Below, piece by piece: positions 29,224 to 38,469 of a stretch of 64,000 nt of DNA; the first letter of the stretch is position 1; the number at the start of each line of letters is the position of its first letter. The translations under genes and the position numbers were made by a program. The stretch spans positions 806,001 through 870,000 of the forward strand of contig NZ_PYMI01000001.1 in NCBI RefSeq assembly GCF_003025595.1, read 5' to 3'. Under the pieces are notes generated by a model. That model ran no database searches, was not told the origin of the DNA, and was given only the letters and a program-made list of their open reading frames with translations. The DNA comes from Photobacterium ganghwense (GTDB lineage Bacteria; Pseudomonadota; Gammaproteobacteria; Enterobacterales; Vibrionaceae).

Positions 29224-30711
29224 TCAATACTTTTTCAACACACTAAAAATTTTACTTGATATAAATTTCTTCTCTGTTCTATTCAAACCAAAGATAAAAA
29301 TACAAACACTATTAATTAAACCCACAATCACTATATTTAGAAAACCAAAACCTCCAACCTTATTCAAAACAAACAAGTTGGCAGAAATAGAAATCAGTAT
29401 TGTAACAATGCTTTTTATTACTACATTTAAATAAAAGTCTCTTATACCTAAACCTATTAAACTCCTTGTGAAAAATAAGCGAGCATTAAATGCTATAAAT
29501 GACAACGCTATCGTAACTAGCAGAGGGATTAATGGATTAGAGTACTTAATAAGTAAGAAATAAGATATAGGAATATTCAGCAATAGAAGACCACCAACAA
29601 TTATTTGATAGTATTTTATTTTTCCAGTTGCTTGAACTGACGTCATTAAAGGTGCAGAAAAGCCACAAACTAAACTATCAATTATAATTAACTGAATGAA
29701 ACTAACCGTATATTCTGGAACTTCTGTTAACCAAATTGATAAAATATACTCTGTATTAAACAAAATAGGAATACTAATAAATCCTATCACTAGAAAAGAA
29801 TACTTAGACCCGTTTTTTACGAGACCTAACATTGACTCTAGCTCATTCGAAGAATATCTTTTTATTATTTGTGGATTAATTGCTGTATTTATATTCGTAG
29901 TAAATCCTAATATAGCAGAGTTTACTTGAACTGCTAAGCCTCTAGCTGCATTAACCGTGGGTCCAAAGAATATATTAATTAAAATATTTACCCCTTGATT
30001 AAAACCTACTGCTGATAAGCTTCCAAATAAATTCCATCCACTATAACTTAATAACTCGTTAAACCTTTTTCTAGACCATACAATCTTGAACTTAACATCT
30101 TTTATTTGCTTCTTGCAAAAATAAAAAGGAAGCAAGAAACTAATAAATGATAAAAACAATGAAATAATTGAATATACAATTAATTTATCAGCATCTATAT
30201 ATATCAAAGAAATGACTAACAACAATCTAATAATAACGATTGTTATTCCAATTAATGAATATAGCTTCATCTTCTCATAAGAAATTAGCAAGGCATTAAA
30301 AGGAGCAGCCATTATTGATATAATAAATGTTAAAACAGATACTTGATAAACCGTTATAGCAGCACTAAATCTAACTGATGGAATATTTATCTTTTCGTAA
30401 ATAAACCACAAACCGATTGTTTGACTTATGATAACTAAGACTATAGACAAAATAAAGTATACAATCATCGTCATACTAAAGTAATTGCTTATATTACCAT
30501 TGTTTTTTCCTAACTCATATGAAAAAAATCTCTGCGATGAAGAAGCTAATGCTCCTGTTAAAAAAGATAGAAGAGATACAATCCCTCCTACAATGTTGTA
30601 AATCCCGAAGTCCTCAATACCTAGCTCTTGTAACAGCACTCTGGAGCAATAGAGCGTCACAAATAAAGTAATTAACAACTTAAAAAGCAGAAAAAATGAG
30701 TTTTTTATCAT
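29224..30711 (-). CDS. wzx: Lipid-linked repeat-unit flippase, Wzx-type
   Basis: Polytopic 495-residue membrane protein, about 12-14 helices, of the polysaccharide transporter (MOP/PST) superfamily. N-terminal VTLYCSRVLLQELGIEDFGIYNIVGG and SSSQRFFSYELG are conserved Wzx features. It moves undecaprenyl-PP-linked repeats to the periplasm for Wzy. Strongly AT-rich. Upstream gap to the nitroreductase gene is 38 nt. Confidence 0.88.
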   Translation of the reverse strand: MIKNSFFLLFKLLITLFVTLYCSRVLLQELGIEDFGIYNIVGGIVSLLSFLTGALASSSQRFFSYELGKNNGNISNYFSMTMIVYFILSIVLVIISQTIGLWFIYEKINIPSVRFSAAITVYQVSVLTFIISIMAAPFNALLISYEKMKLYSLIGITIVIIRLLLVISLIYIDADKLIVYSIISLFLSFISFLLPFYFCKKQIKDVKFKIVWSRKRFNELLSYSGWNLFGSLSAVGFNQGVNILINIFFGPTVNAARGLAVQVNSAILGFTTNINTAINPQIIKRYSSNELESMLGLVKNGSKYSFLVIGFISIPILFNTEYILSIWLTEVPEYTVSFIQLIIIDSLVCGFSAPLMTSVQATGKIKYYQIIVGGLLLLNIPISYFLLIKYSNPLIPLLVTIALSFIAFNARLFFTRSLIGLGIRDFYLNVVIKSIVTILISISANLFVLNKVGGFGFLNIVIVGLINSVCIFIFGLNRTEKKFISSKIFSVLKKY

Positions 30712-30749
30712 TCTATATTTTCAGGTAACATTATCTTAAGGTTAAATAA

Positions 30750-31781
30750 CTAGACTATTGTGCTATCTTCATTTATAGAATAAAAATTGTCTAAATTAAG
30801 TCTTGGTGAACAGGCATTTTTACTATCACTTTTTGCATATCCAAATGCTATAAGCATAATAATAGACTCATTCTTTTCAATACCTGAAACCTTGTACATT
30901 TTTTCATTATTTTCTTTGCTCGTGCACCAATTTAAAGCACAAGAGGAAGCACCTATAGAGTGAAGCGCATAAATAAAACTCATAGCGAACATACCGCCAT
31001 CAGTGAACGGCTGCGTCCTTTCATCTGGCATATAAAAGGATCTTAGATCACTGGTTATAACACCTAAATATGGAATGTTTTTATTAAACCCTAAATTTCC
31101 ATTTTGTAGTTTTAATATTTCCCCCATAACTTCCCCTTCAAAAACATGAAGTTTCCAGTGCTGGCGGTTACAAACAGACGGTGTTTTAGCTGTTATTTTC
31201 ATAATTTTCTCAAGTTGCTCACGAGAAATATTCTTTTCCATATCATAATTTCTACAACTCTGTCTTGATAGTGCAAAACTCTCAAAGAAATCTGATGTAT
31301 CTTCTATTTTTTTATAATTAACAACGCCTACTGTATTACATATTTTATTATTAAAATCTTCGTGATTAAGTCTATTAATGTGAGATTGAATGGTATCTAA
31401 TATATGAACGTTGTTTTTTTTGTGAAAATCTACGTATGCTTTTATCGAACCAACAGCAATATAATAGACTTCATTTTTACAGAAATTATTCTCATACTGA
31501 TTCAGATTTTGTATCAGCCTTTCGATAACTTTTTCTCCAAAGTTATATCTTGGCTTTGGAAGACTTAAAGCTTTTTCTATTCTATGTTTATCTTGTAGAA
31601 GCCAACTTTCTAGACTCTTCTGATCATCTTTATTTAAGGCATTTGTAGTGTAATGTAGCTTGAATCTTTTAAAGTCATAATAAAAAACACTCACTAAACT
31701 TAATTTCTCAGACAAATTTCTCTTTATTTTCTTCAAAGCTAAATAAATTTTAGATTTTCTTATCAAATTTTTCATCAACAT
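30750..31781 (-). CDS. Nitroreductase-family protein in capsule operon
   Basis: 343 residues: an N-terminal 150-residue helical region with no recognised motif, then an FMN-type nitroreductase fold (SRQSCRNYDMEKNISREQLE, TPSVCNRQHWKLHVF, DGGMFAMSFIYALHSIG, LIAFGYA). Such genes recur beside polysaccharide pyruvyl transferases in surface-glycan loci; a redox step on a sugar or cofactor is possible but unproven. First gene after wzc; low GC begins here. ATG 31781 or 31775 both possible. Confidence 0.75.
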   Translation of the reverse strand: MLMKNLIRKSKIYLALKKIKRNLSEKLSLVSVFYYDFKRFKLHYTTNALNKDDQKSLESWLLQDKHRIEKALSLPKPRYNFGEKVIERLIQNLNQYENNFCKNEVYYIAVGSIKAYVDFHKKNNVHILDTIQSHINRLNHEDFNNKICNTVGVVNYKKIEDTSDFFESFALSRQSCRNYDMEKNISREQLEKIMKITAKTPSVCNRQHWKLHVFEGEVMGEILKLQNGNLGFNKNIPYLGVITSDLRSFYMPDERTQPFTDGGMFAMSFIYALHSIGASSCALNWCTSKENNEKMYKVSGIEKNESIIMLIAFGYAKSDSKNACSPRLNLDNFYSINEDSTIV

Positions 31782-31818
31782 TTACCAATACAAAACTATT
31801 TCGCCTTGTAATTATTAA

Positions 31819-31849
31819 TAAGTAATAACGAGACTCTCGTTATTACTTA
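31819..31849 (-). other. Perfect 14-15 bp hairpin between wzc and the variable region
   Basis: TAAGTAATAACGAGA and its exact complement around a 3-nt loop, in the 127-nt gap after wzc. AT-rich, without a long T run. It is probably an attenuation point separating the export genes from the biosynthetic genes. Confidence 0.6.
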
Positions 31850-31908
31850 ATTAATAATATTACCGATTTAAGGTTATATTTTTAGTTAACCTTCATTTCA
31901 TGGTAGAA

Positions 31909-34068
31909 TTACTTTGATTCATAACTGTAATTATAATAACCATAATTACCTCCATAATAACTACTCGCCTTACGAATTACAGCATTTAGAATGAATCCTT
32001 TTACTTCTATACCATTTTGTTCAAAACGTTGTTTAGTCACTTCAATTTCTTTAACTGAGTTTTGCCCAAAACGCCCCACAAGCAAGGTCGTCCCAGCATG
32101 TGCTCCAACAATCGCTGGATCAGTAACGGCGAGAATAGGCGGCGTATCTACAATCACGATATCGTAATTTTCAGATGCCCAGTCCATCAGTTGTTTAAAA
32201 CGTGGATGCATCAAGAGTTCAGATGGATTGGGTGGTACGTCACCTCGACCGATAAAATCCATCCCCTCAACACCTGGTTTTTTTAATAGGCTTTCGATGT
32301 CAGTTTGACCACTTAAGAAATCAGACAAGCCCGGCTTTGGATTAACAGCCATCTGGTTTTCCATGCGGCCTTTGCGCATATCAGCATCAATCACTAGAAC
32401 CTTAGAGCCTGATTTGGCAACCACGGCAGCCATATTGGCTGAAACAAATGATTTACCAATGCCAGGACTTGGACCGGAAATCATTATTATATTATTCTTT
32501 GCTTCCATCATCGCAAAATGCAGGCTGGTTCGCAGGCTACGCAGAGCTTCAATAGATAAGTCCGCTGGATTGGATACCGCTAGCAAGGTTTCATTTACAG
32601 TCAGTTGCTTTTTACCCTTTTGTTTTTTCTCAAGTTCAATTTGCCAGTCCGACATCGGTACACTGGCATATACCGGTAAGCCAATCGCTTCGATTTCATC
32701 CGGGTTTTCAACGCCACGATGGAATGCTGCCCGCAACAATGCAATAGCGACAGCCAGCATACCGCCCAGTAGCGTTGCCAATACCACAATTAACGGTTTC
32801 TTCGGTTTAACCGCTCGCGAATATGATTGGGCAGCATCCAGAATACGTACATTACCCACCGTACTGGCTTTGACAATATTGAGTTCCTGAACCTTGTTAA
32901 GCAGCTGAACATAAATCTGCTGGTTTACTTCCACATCGCGGGTCATGCGCAGCACTTCACGCTGGGTTTTTGGCAATTTCTGAATCTGTCGATTGAGCCT
33001 TTCACGCTCCCCCAATAATGTGCGACGCTTGTCAAGCAAAGCCACATAGGCAGGGTGCTCTCTGGTAAAGCGTTGTGAAATTTCGCTTTCCTTGAATGTT
33101 AATTCATTGAGCTGAGCTTCAATGGTTACCATGACATCAAGCGTCGATTTCGCCTCAAGTCCAAGGTCAATCGACTCATTTTCCTGGCGGAATTTATTCA
33201 GCGTATCTTCAGATGCCGTCAGCTGCGCTTTGATATCTGGCAGGTGTGTGCGTAAAAACTGTAAGCTGTTCTCCGCCTCGGCCGAGTTGCGTGCTACGTT
33301 TTGCAAGAAGTAATTCTGGCTGATGTCGTTCAGGATTTCTTCAATTTCATTACGGTTTTCACCGGTAAAACTGAGCTGCAAAATCCCTGTTTGCTTACCG
33401 CGTTCACTCACACTCAGGTTTTGCTGAAGCCATTCGATAGCGCCCAATCGCGAGCGCTTGGCCAACGTAAATGCAGCATCGTTTTCGGCAGACAGTGCGG
33501 TGACAAATAATTTAAAATCCCCCTGTTGCGCTAGTTCACCGACACGGCCATCAAGTACTGTTTTTTCATTCGCATCGATAAGCGCAAATGTCCCAGCCTC
33601 ACCATCCATCACCTTGAGCTCAAATACTGGCTCGGTAATGTATTCAGGCACTTCAAAGCGCGAAATCACAATATCACGTTTGTTACCCTGAATACGGGCC
33701 AAGCCTTTACCAACAATCGGCAAGTAGTTTGGAGTAGCTACCGTAGTCAGATTCAGTGCATCGACCGTTTTTCCTAAAATCATTCGTGACTTGATGATTT
33801 CAATTTCGGTCGTGGCTGAAGATTCGCTGGCAAACAATTCTCCCATATCACCCAGGGCTGGCATGCCAGAGCTTTTCTGCTCAACCTGGATTAAGGCATC
33901 CGCCTTATAAATAGGTGTCGCCATCAAGGCATAGGCAATACCGACAACGGCAAATATAAATGTAACCGCAATGATCATCCATCGGTTATCAATCAAGATG
34001 CCAAACAGTTTGCCCAAATCAATCTCGGCTGAGTCCTGCTTGACTTGTGTATTATGTGGAACGCTCAT
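31909..34068 (-). CDS. wzc: Polysaccharide co-polymerase / tyrosine autokinase
   Basis: Inner-membrane Wzc controls chain length and export through cycles of tyrosine phosphorylation. 719 residues. N-terminal Wzz domain with TM1 (WMIIAVTFIFAVVGIAYALM), periplasmic coiled coil, TM2 (PLIVVLATLLGGMLAVAIAL), then the BY-kinase domain. Walker A is GPSPGIGKSFVSAN (about 530), Walker A' VLVIDADMRKG, Walker B IVIVDTPPILAV. The C-terminus has seven tyrosines in YYGGNYGYYNYSYESK, the autophosphorylation cluster. Directly behind wza; the cognate phosphatase gene is at 17476. Confidence 0.96.
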   Translation of the reverse strand: MSVPHNTQVKQDSAEIDLGKLFGILIDNRWMIIAVTFIFAVVGIAYALMATPIYKADALIQVEQKSSGMPALGDMGELFASESSATTEIEIIKSRMILGKTVDALNLTTVATPNYLPIVGKGLARIQGNKRDIVISRFEVPEYITEPVFELKVMDGEAGTFALIDANEKTVLDGRVGELAQQGDFKLFVTALSAENDAAFTLAKRSRLGAIEWLQQNLSVSERGKQTGILQLSFTGENRNEIEEILNDISQNYFLQNVARNSAEAENSLQFLRTHLPDIKAQLTASEDTLNKFRQENESIDLGLEAKSTLDVMVTIEAQLNELTFKESEISQRFTREHPAYVALLDKRRTLLGERERLNRQIQKLPKTQREVLRMTRDVEVNQQIYVQLLNKVQELNIVKASTVGNVRILDAAQSYSRAVKPKKPLIVVLATLLGGMLAVAIALLRAAFHRGVENPDEIEAIGLPVYASVPMSDWQIELEKKQKGKKQLTVNETLLAVSNPADLSIEALRSLRTSLHFAMMEAKNNIIMISGPSPGIGKSFVSANMAAVVAKSGSKVLVIDADMRKGRMENQMAVNPKPGLSDFLSGQTDIESLLKKPGVEGMDFIGRGDVPPNPSELLMHPRFKQLMDWASENYDIVIVDTPPILAVTDPAIVGAHAGTTLLVGRFGQNSVKEIEVTKQRFEQNGIEVKGFILNAVIRKASSYYGGNYGYYNYSYESK

Positions 34069-34121
34069 AATTTCTCAATAACTAATTTTAATAAAAGTAA
34101 GTACTTAAACTCGTAATTTAT

Positions 34122-35264
34122 TTACGGCCAATTACGAACGCGAAGTGCGCCTTCTGTTAGGTTGTTAAAGCCATTGATCGTCGGCAATAGTTGTGTAATC
34201 ACACGGTTCCAACGACTAATCGGTGCGGCTGTGACATATACAATATCGTATGGCTGAAGCTCAAATTCGGTACCAATCACAAGCGCTGAGGCATCTTGAA
34301 TATCGAGCTGGTAAAGGTCTGCAATTACATCACTTTGCTGATCTTTTGCTTCCATATTACTACGGATCACAAAAACACCGGTTGCATCTGCAGAAAGTTG
34401 GTTGATGCCTCCCACATTGCTTAGAGCTTCTGTCAAACTCATACCAGCACGATCAATCTTGAGTAGTTTGGGTTCATTTACTTCACCCATCACAAACACT
34501 TTCTGCGCATCATTACGAGGTACATGTATAATATCACCTGGACGCAATAGGCGATTCTGTGTTAAATCACCACGCTGCATGAGTGCATAGAGTGAAATAC
34601 TTTCTTCTTTACCATTACGTGTTAGCATGACATTTCGCCAGTCCGCATCTGCAGCAAGACCGCCGGCTTGGTTAATGGCATCTAGGATAGTTAACGGTAC
34701 GTTGGTAATAGGCTGTTTGCCTGGCTTATTTATTTCACCGGTTACATAGGCCTTTTGTGAACGAAATGAGGCCACATTAACATCTACCTGCGGGCTTTCT
34801 ATATATGCTGCCAGTCGACGCGCAATTTCCGTTCTGACTTCTGTCACTGTTTTGCCTTCAACTTTTACCTGGCCGATATACGGATAAAAAATCGTGCCAT
34901 CAGCGTGAACCCAGTTACCGGCTTCAGTAGAACTTCTGTATGAACCAGCAGGAATGGTCAGTTCAGGATGATCCCAAATGGTGATATTCAGGATATCACC
35001 CGGGCCAATGCGGTATTGATAACGAGCAATCTCAGCATCCAGCGCGGTATTCGATTTGGCAGATACGTAAGGCTTACTAAACTCTTTGACTTTTCTTGCA
35101 GTTAACGGGTAGACGTTTACTTGCTTTGAAATATCAACATTATTATCTGAATTATCAGCAACAATATTTTTGTTCTCAACATTTAGGTGCGAACCAGGCA
35201 ACGAACATCCTGTTAACAATGCTGAGATTGTCGCTGATATTAAAAGCTTCTTTGAGACGTGCAT
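34122..35264 (-). CDS. wza: Outer-membrane polysaccharide export lipoprotein Wza
   Basis: Forms the outer-membrane channel for capsule. 380 residues. Signal peptide with lipobox LLTGC (Cys near 20). The polysaccharide export domain starts [19 protein letters not shown], then two SLBB-type segments ([25 protein letters not shown]) and the C-terminal amphipathic helix region [15 protein letters not shown]. First gene of the minus-strand operon, with a leader of over 500 nt that contains the ops element. Confidence 0.96.
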   Translation of the reverse strand: MHVSKKLLISATISALLTGCSLPGSHLNVENKNIVADNSDNNVDISKQVNVYPLTARKVKEFSKPYVSAKSNTALDAEIARYQYRIGPGDILNITIWDHPELTIPAGSYRSSTEAGNWVHADGTIFYPYIGQVKVEGKTVTEVRTEIARRLAAYIESPQVDVNVASFRSQKAYVTGEINKPGKQPITNVPLTILDAINQAGGLAADADWRNVMLTRNGKEESISLYALMQRGDLTQNRLLRPGDIIHVPRNDAQKVFVMGEVNEPKLLKIDRAGMSLTEALSNVGGINQLSADATGVFVIRSNMEAKDQQSDVIADLYQLDIQDASALVIGTEFELQPYDIVYVTAAPISRWNRVITQLLPTINGFNNLTEGALRVRNWP

Positions 35265-36368
35265 AAGTGATTTTATCGCTAAGGTAAGTTCAGAAAACTA
35301 ATGTTGTTGGTACTCATGTAACCACCTGAATATCAACAACATATTTTAAAATGCTATCTTTGGGTTTCGTCCACAAACAGATGTGATGCCCGTTGAAAAT
35401 CAGCATCGTGATAATGACTAAGACCATATTTCCCGCCTGACTGGCCAGAAGTTACAATCTACCGGCAATGCAAGTTACTTCGGCTATTACGAATAAAGAT
35501 ATGGGTCTTCTTGTCTAAATTAGCCTTTAATAGGCTTTAGACTCGTACTAAAAGTACCTTCATTAGAGCACTTATATGAGAGTGCAATCCTTTGCTATCC
35601 AGCAAAGAGTCGACAGGCAAGAACTTGCAAGCATCCAAAAATTAATCTGGGACATCCATCAAAAACATGTAATCGGTAGTAAAATCAATTATACCTTTAA
35701 CATGCCTACTAAGAATCTTGGGTGTGGGTGTGGGTGTGGAGCAGAAATCCGAACACACTCCATGCAGAGGATTTCAGATACGCTACCGCCCTTGGGTGTG
35801 GTTCCCAATAACCAGTATCGTTACCCTTGTTTTGTAAAGCTTTGTGACTTCGTTAAAAAGTGCTAAGACACACCCTCTTTCAAAAACAATAAGATAGGTG
35901 TTACTAGCACTTTAAAAAACGGTAATTTTCGCACAAACATTGTCATCATACCTAGTCTGAAGCAGGTATCAATGGTTCAATCATAAAAATTCGCCACAAA
36001 TTCTACACATTTTCTGTCATGATAGGAATATGAATTTTGTGGCTTATTAACAAATTTGACCGTTCTGATCTTTTAGATTCTGGCGAACACATATTTTCCG
36101 TGAAGAAAAAATACATATCTGTCATTAAGTTACACAAGTACTGAATGTGTGTAATTGAGTGTTTTTTGTTCACGGATCTTTTTTATGGGAGTAATATCTA
36201 AAAATCGCATGTCATTCACATGACAACATTGGCATTCTTTTGTAACAGCTTTTCTGACGCATTGCGCATTGCTCTCATTCACCATATCATTGCATAGAAG
36301 GCGGTTATCGCTTTTGCTTCTTAGAAAAGCATTTTGTTTAGCTAGCTTAATAACAATAAGGGAATAGG
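35265..36368. promoter_or_regulatory. Shared 1.1-kb regulatory region between divergent wza and gfc operons
   Basis: No gene seen. It contains the ops element and a three-copy GGGTGT repeat (about 35720-35738). There are several AT-rich stretches that could hold promoters for both directions, and a TTGGCATTCTTTTGTA segment (about 36228) that resembles but does not match a sigma-54 site. Divergent wza/wbf regulation from such a region is known in Vibrio. Confidence 0.6.
35780..35790 (-). promoter_or_regulatory. JUMPstart / ops element (RfaH recruitment site)
   Basis: On the minus strand the sequence is GGCGGTAGCGT, an exact match to the ops core, preceded by CCAAGG as in the longer JUMPstart sequence. 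It lies about 515 nt upstream of wza in the transcribed direction. ops pauses RNA polymerase and loads RfaH, suppressing early termination in long polysaccharide operons. It is well placed to serve the operon starting at wza. Confidence 0.85.
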
Positions 36369-36683
36369 ATGAAAAAAACTACAATTGCTCTTTTCGCTGC
36401 GATGGCAATGACAAGCAGTGTTTTTGCTGCGACTGAAACAGGTTCAACGGCAAGCACAACCGGTACTACAGCCTCTGGCACTACCGCTTCAACAGCAGGT
36501 ACTACAACTGCAGCATCAACAGGTGCTGCAGCCGGTACAGCGGGTGCAACTGCTGCTGCTGCTGGCGGTATCACTGCTACAGCTGTTGCCGTTGGTGCGG
36601 CTGTTGCTGTTGGTGCTGTTGCTGTTGCTGATTCAAGCAACAATAACAACAATTCGACATCTGTCTCTGCAGCTCAAGGTTAA
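36369..36683 (+). CDS. gfcA: GfcA-like Thr/Ala-rich exported protein
   Basis: 104 residues: signal peptide (MKKTTIALFAAMAMTSSVFA), Thr/Ala/Gly low-complexity middle, a hydrophobic GGITATAVAVGAAVAVGAVAVA segment and an Asn/Ser tail. Matches in design the first gene of gfc/ymc group 4 capsule operons and the 'orf1' preceding wbfDCB in Vibrio. Ribosome site AAGGGAATAGG. A hairpin-terminator follows before gfcB, so gfcA is likely made in excess. Function of GfcA unknown; paralogue at 12017. Confidence 0.8.
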   Translation: MKKTTIALFAAMAMTSSVFAATETGSTASTTGTTASGTTASTAGTTTAASTGAAAGTAGATAAAAGGITATAVAVGAAVAVGAVAVADSSNNNNNSTSVSAAQG

Positions 36684-36719
36684 TGCTTTAATATCTGCAT
36701 TAACTTTTGTTGTTTATCG

Positions 36720-36749
36720 AATAACCGCACTTTGTTGCGGTTATTTTTC
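36720..36749 (+). terminator. Terminator/attenuator between gfcA and gfcB
   Basis: Stem AATAACCGCA / TGCGGTTATT with a 6-nt loop followed by TTT. It lies 37 nt after the gfcA stop and just before gfcB. Confidence 0.8.
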
Positions 36750-36818
36750 ACTCATTTCTGTTAAATTTAGTCGATGTTTGACTTTGTTAAATTGCTGATT
36801 GAAGCCGGGATGCCTTAT

Positions 36819-37562
36819 ATGCAGCGTTTCTTTCTTTTATTCATTTTAATACTCAGTTCCCTTTCTATTTCTGGCTGTAGCCAAAAATTTCAAGATGTAA
36901 ATGACACATTAAATCTAGCCTTGTTTGGCAATGAGGACACTGTATTGTCTCAATCAGAGATCAAAGCGCTCCCTTATGCCAGTATGTATGCTCAAATTGA
37001 TGGTGGGCCACAGGCTTTTCTGGTATTGGGGTTAGTTGAACCCACCAATCAATTTAAAACTCATCCATCAACCAAAAAACAGTTTCACTCAACAGAATCT
37101 CAAACCTCATCTTTGACCACAGAGAAACAGCAATTAAAGTGGTTGTCTTCTGATAAAGGGATGTTGGTAACTCAATCTGGCCGACTGGTGAAAACGCTGA
37201 ATCTCCCCCATGGAAATCTATCGTATATTTCGAATCTCGATCACGATCCAGTTGCTATCGGTTTGCACCAGTCAAATGCTCCCCAAGAGTGGACTCGATT
37301 TATTGACTGGCAGCCGGGATACCATTTTGGTTACACCTTAAGCTCACGCTTTGCTCCCGGGGAAAAACAAACAATTCGCGTTAACGAACAATTAATTGAT
37401 GTTCTTTACATTATCGAACATGTAATTGTTCGGGAACTTGACCTTGAGTTTGAAAATGAGTTTTGGATTGATTCCAATACTGGTCAGGTCATTAAGTCTC
37501 GCCAGAAGATAGCGCCTGGATTGCCGTATATAAGTACTACCATTCTCAAACCTTTTGCTTAA
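36819..37562 (+). CDS. gfcB: GfcB/WbfD-family (YmcC) capsule lipoprotein
   Basis: About 247 residues from MQRFFLLFILILSSLSISGCS, a clear lipoprotein signal with lipobox ISGC. Body has YASMYAQIDGGPQAFLVLGL and W-rich beta segments typical of the YjbF/GfcB family (outer-membrane lipoprotein of group 4 capsule; WbfD in Vibrio). Earlier in-frame ATGs at 36774 and 36810 exist; 36819 has GGG 6-9 nt upstream and the best signal peptide. Confidence 0.85.
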   Translation: MQRFFLLFILILSSLSISGCSQKFQDVNDTLNLALFGNEDTVLSQSEIKALPYASMYAQIDGGPQAFLVLGLVEPTNQFKTHPSTKKQFHSTESQTSSLTTEKQQLKWLSSDKGMLVTQSGRLVKTLNLPHGNLSYISNLDHDPVAIGLHQSNAPQEWTRFIDWQPGYHFGYTLSSRFAPGEKQTIRVNEQLIDVLYIIEHVIVRELDLEFENEFWIDSNTGQVIKSRQKIAPGLPYISTTILKPFA

Positions 37563-37578
37563 TCTACAGGGATTGTTA

Positions 37579-38469
37579 ATGAACACGTTTCAACAAAAAA
37601 GTAGTTTATTAAAAAAAGCTCAATTTCTTGCCAGTTCCGGGGTTGTTTTATGCCTAATGGCTTATAACTCTGCTTTTGCATCTACAGTATCTACATCAAG
37701 TATCATTTCGACGTCTTCTATTTCTGATTCATCGATTCCTGCTCAGCAAAAGCCAAAAGTTCTCCTTTTTAGTGGATTGGCTCAGTCATCACTTGAGGAT
37801 AGAGACAGCCAGCATATTGAATTGAATTATTCAAACCCTATCCGTTTATCTCAACTACTCAAAGATAGCGCAGATAACCTCAATAAGTTTCACATTGATG
37901 CTTTATTGGCAGATACCTCCGCCTACTGGGCCGGCGCTGGGCTTTTTGAATATTTCCCACACCCAATAAAAGCAGAAGTATTATCGCAAATAAAATCATT
38001 ATCTCTGTCCCGACCGGAAACACTGGGCTTATCCACTCAACAGGAGATTGTTCAATCTCTTGCCATTGGTAAACGTGTTTTTACGCCTTTGGACGTAGAC
38101 CTTGTTCGCATTGACAAAAAGCACAATCCTCTTTTATCTCGAAACTTCACGTTCGTTTTACCGCCACGCCCAAATCATGTGCTTGTTTTGGGCGCTGTAG
38201 GTAAACCGGGTCAACAACGCTGGCAATCAAGATCAGGTGCTGATACCTATATTCAGCAGGCTCTCCCACTAAATCTCGCTGACAATAGCTATGCGACTGT
38301 TATCCAACCAGATGGTGTCATCGAGACACATAGCATCGCCTACTGGAATAGGAACCACAAAGATATCGCACCAGGAGCGGCCATTTATCTCGGCTTCAGC
38401 CGCTTGCCATCAGAGCTTTCGTCTTTTAATGCCAATATGATTGAACTTCTTCGGAACAAGGCCTTGTGA
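37579..38469 (+). CDS. gfcC: GfcC/WbfC-family capsule protein (periplasmic)
   Basis: 296 residues from MNTFQQKSSLLKK, preceded by AGGGA. Signal peptide ends near SAFA. The core resembles GfcC (YmcB/YjbG): VLLFSGLAQSS..., a middle domain, and NHVLVLGAVGKPGQQ, which is similar to the beta-grasp domain of Wza. 16 nt behind gfcB, and its stop overlaps the gfcD start (TGATG). Confidence 0.85.
   Translation: MNTFQQKSSLLKKAQFLASSGVVLCLMAYNSAFASTVSTSSIISTSSISDSSIPAQQKPKVLLFSGLAQSSLEDRDSQHIELNYSNPIRLSQLLKDSADNLNKFHIDALLADTSAYWAGAGLFEYFPHPIKAEVLSQIKSLSLSRPETLGLSTQQEIVQSLAIGKRVFTPLDVDLVRIDKKHNPLLSRNFTFVLPPRPNHVLVLGAVGKPGQQRWQSRSGADTYIQQALPLNLADNSYATVIQPDGVIETHSIAYWNRNHKDIAPGAAIYLGFSRLPSELSSFNANMIELLRNKAL

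Noticed and set aside
35576-35866. Plus-strand 96-codon frame over the ops region
   Set aside because: Its composition comes from the GGGTGT repeat (Gly-Cys runs), it lacks a ribosome site, and it overlaps the regulatory element.
36225-36245. Sigma-54-like promoter before gfcA
   Set aside because: TGGCA is present, but the -12 GC is GT and the spacing partner is weak; not enough to call.
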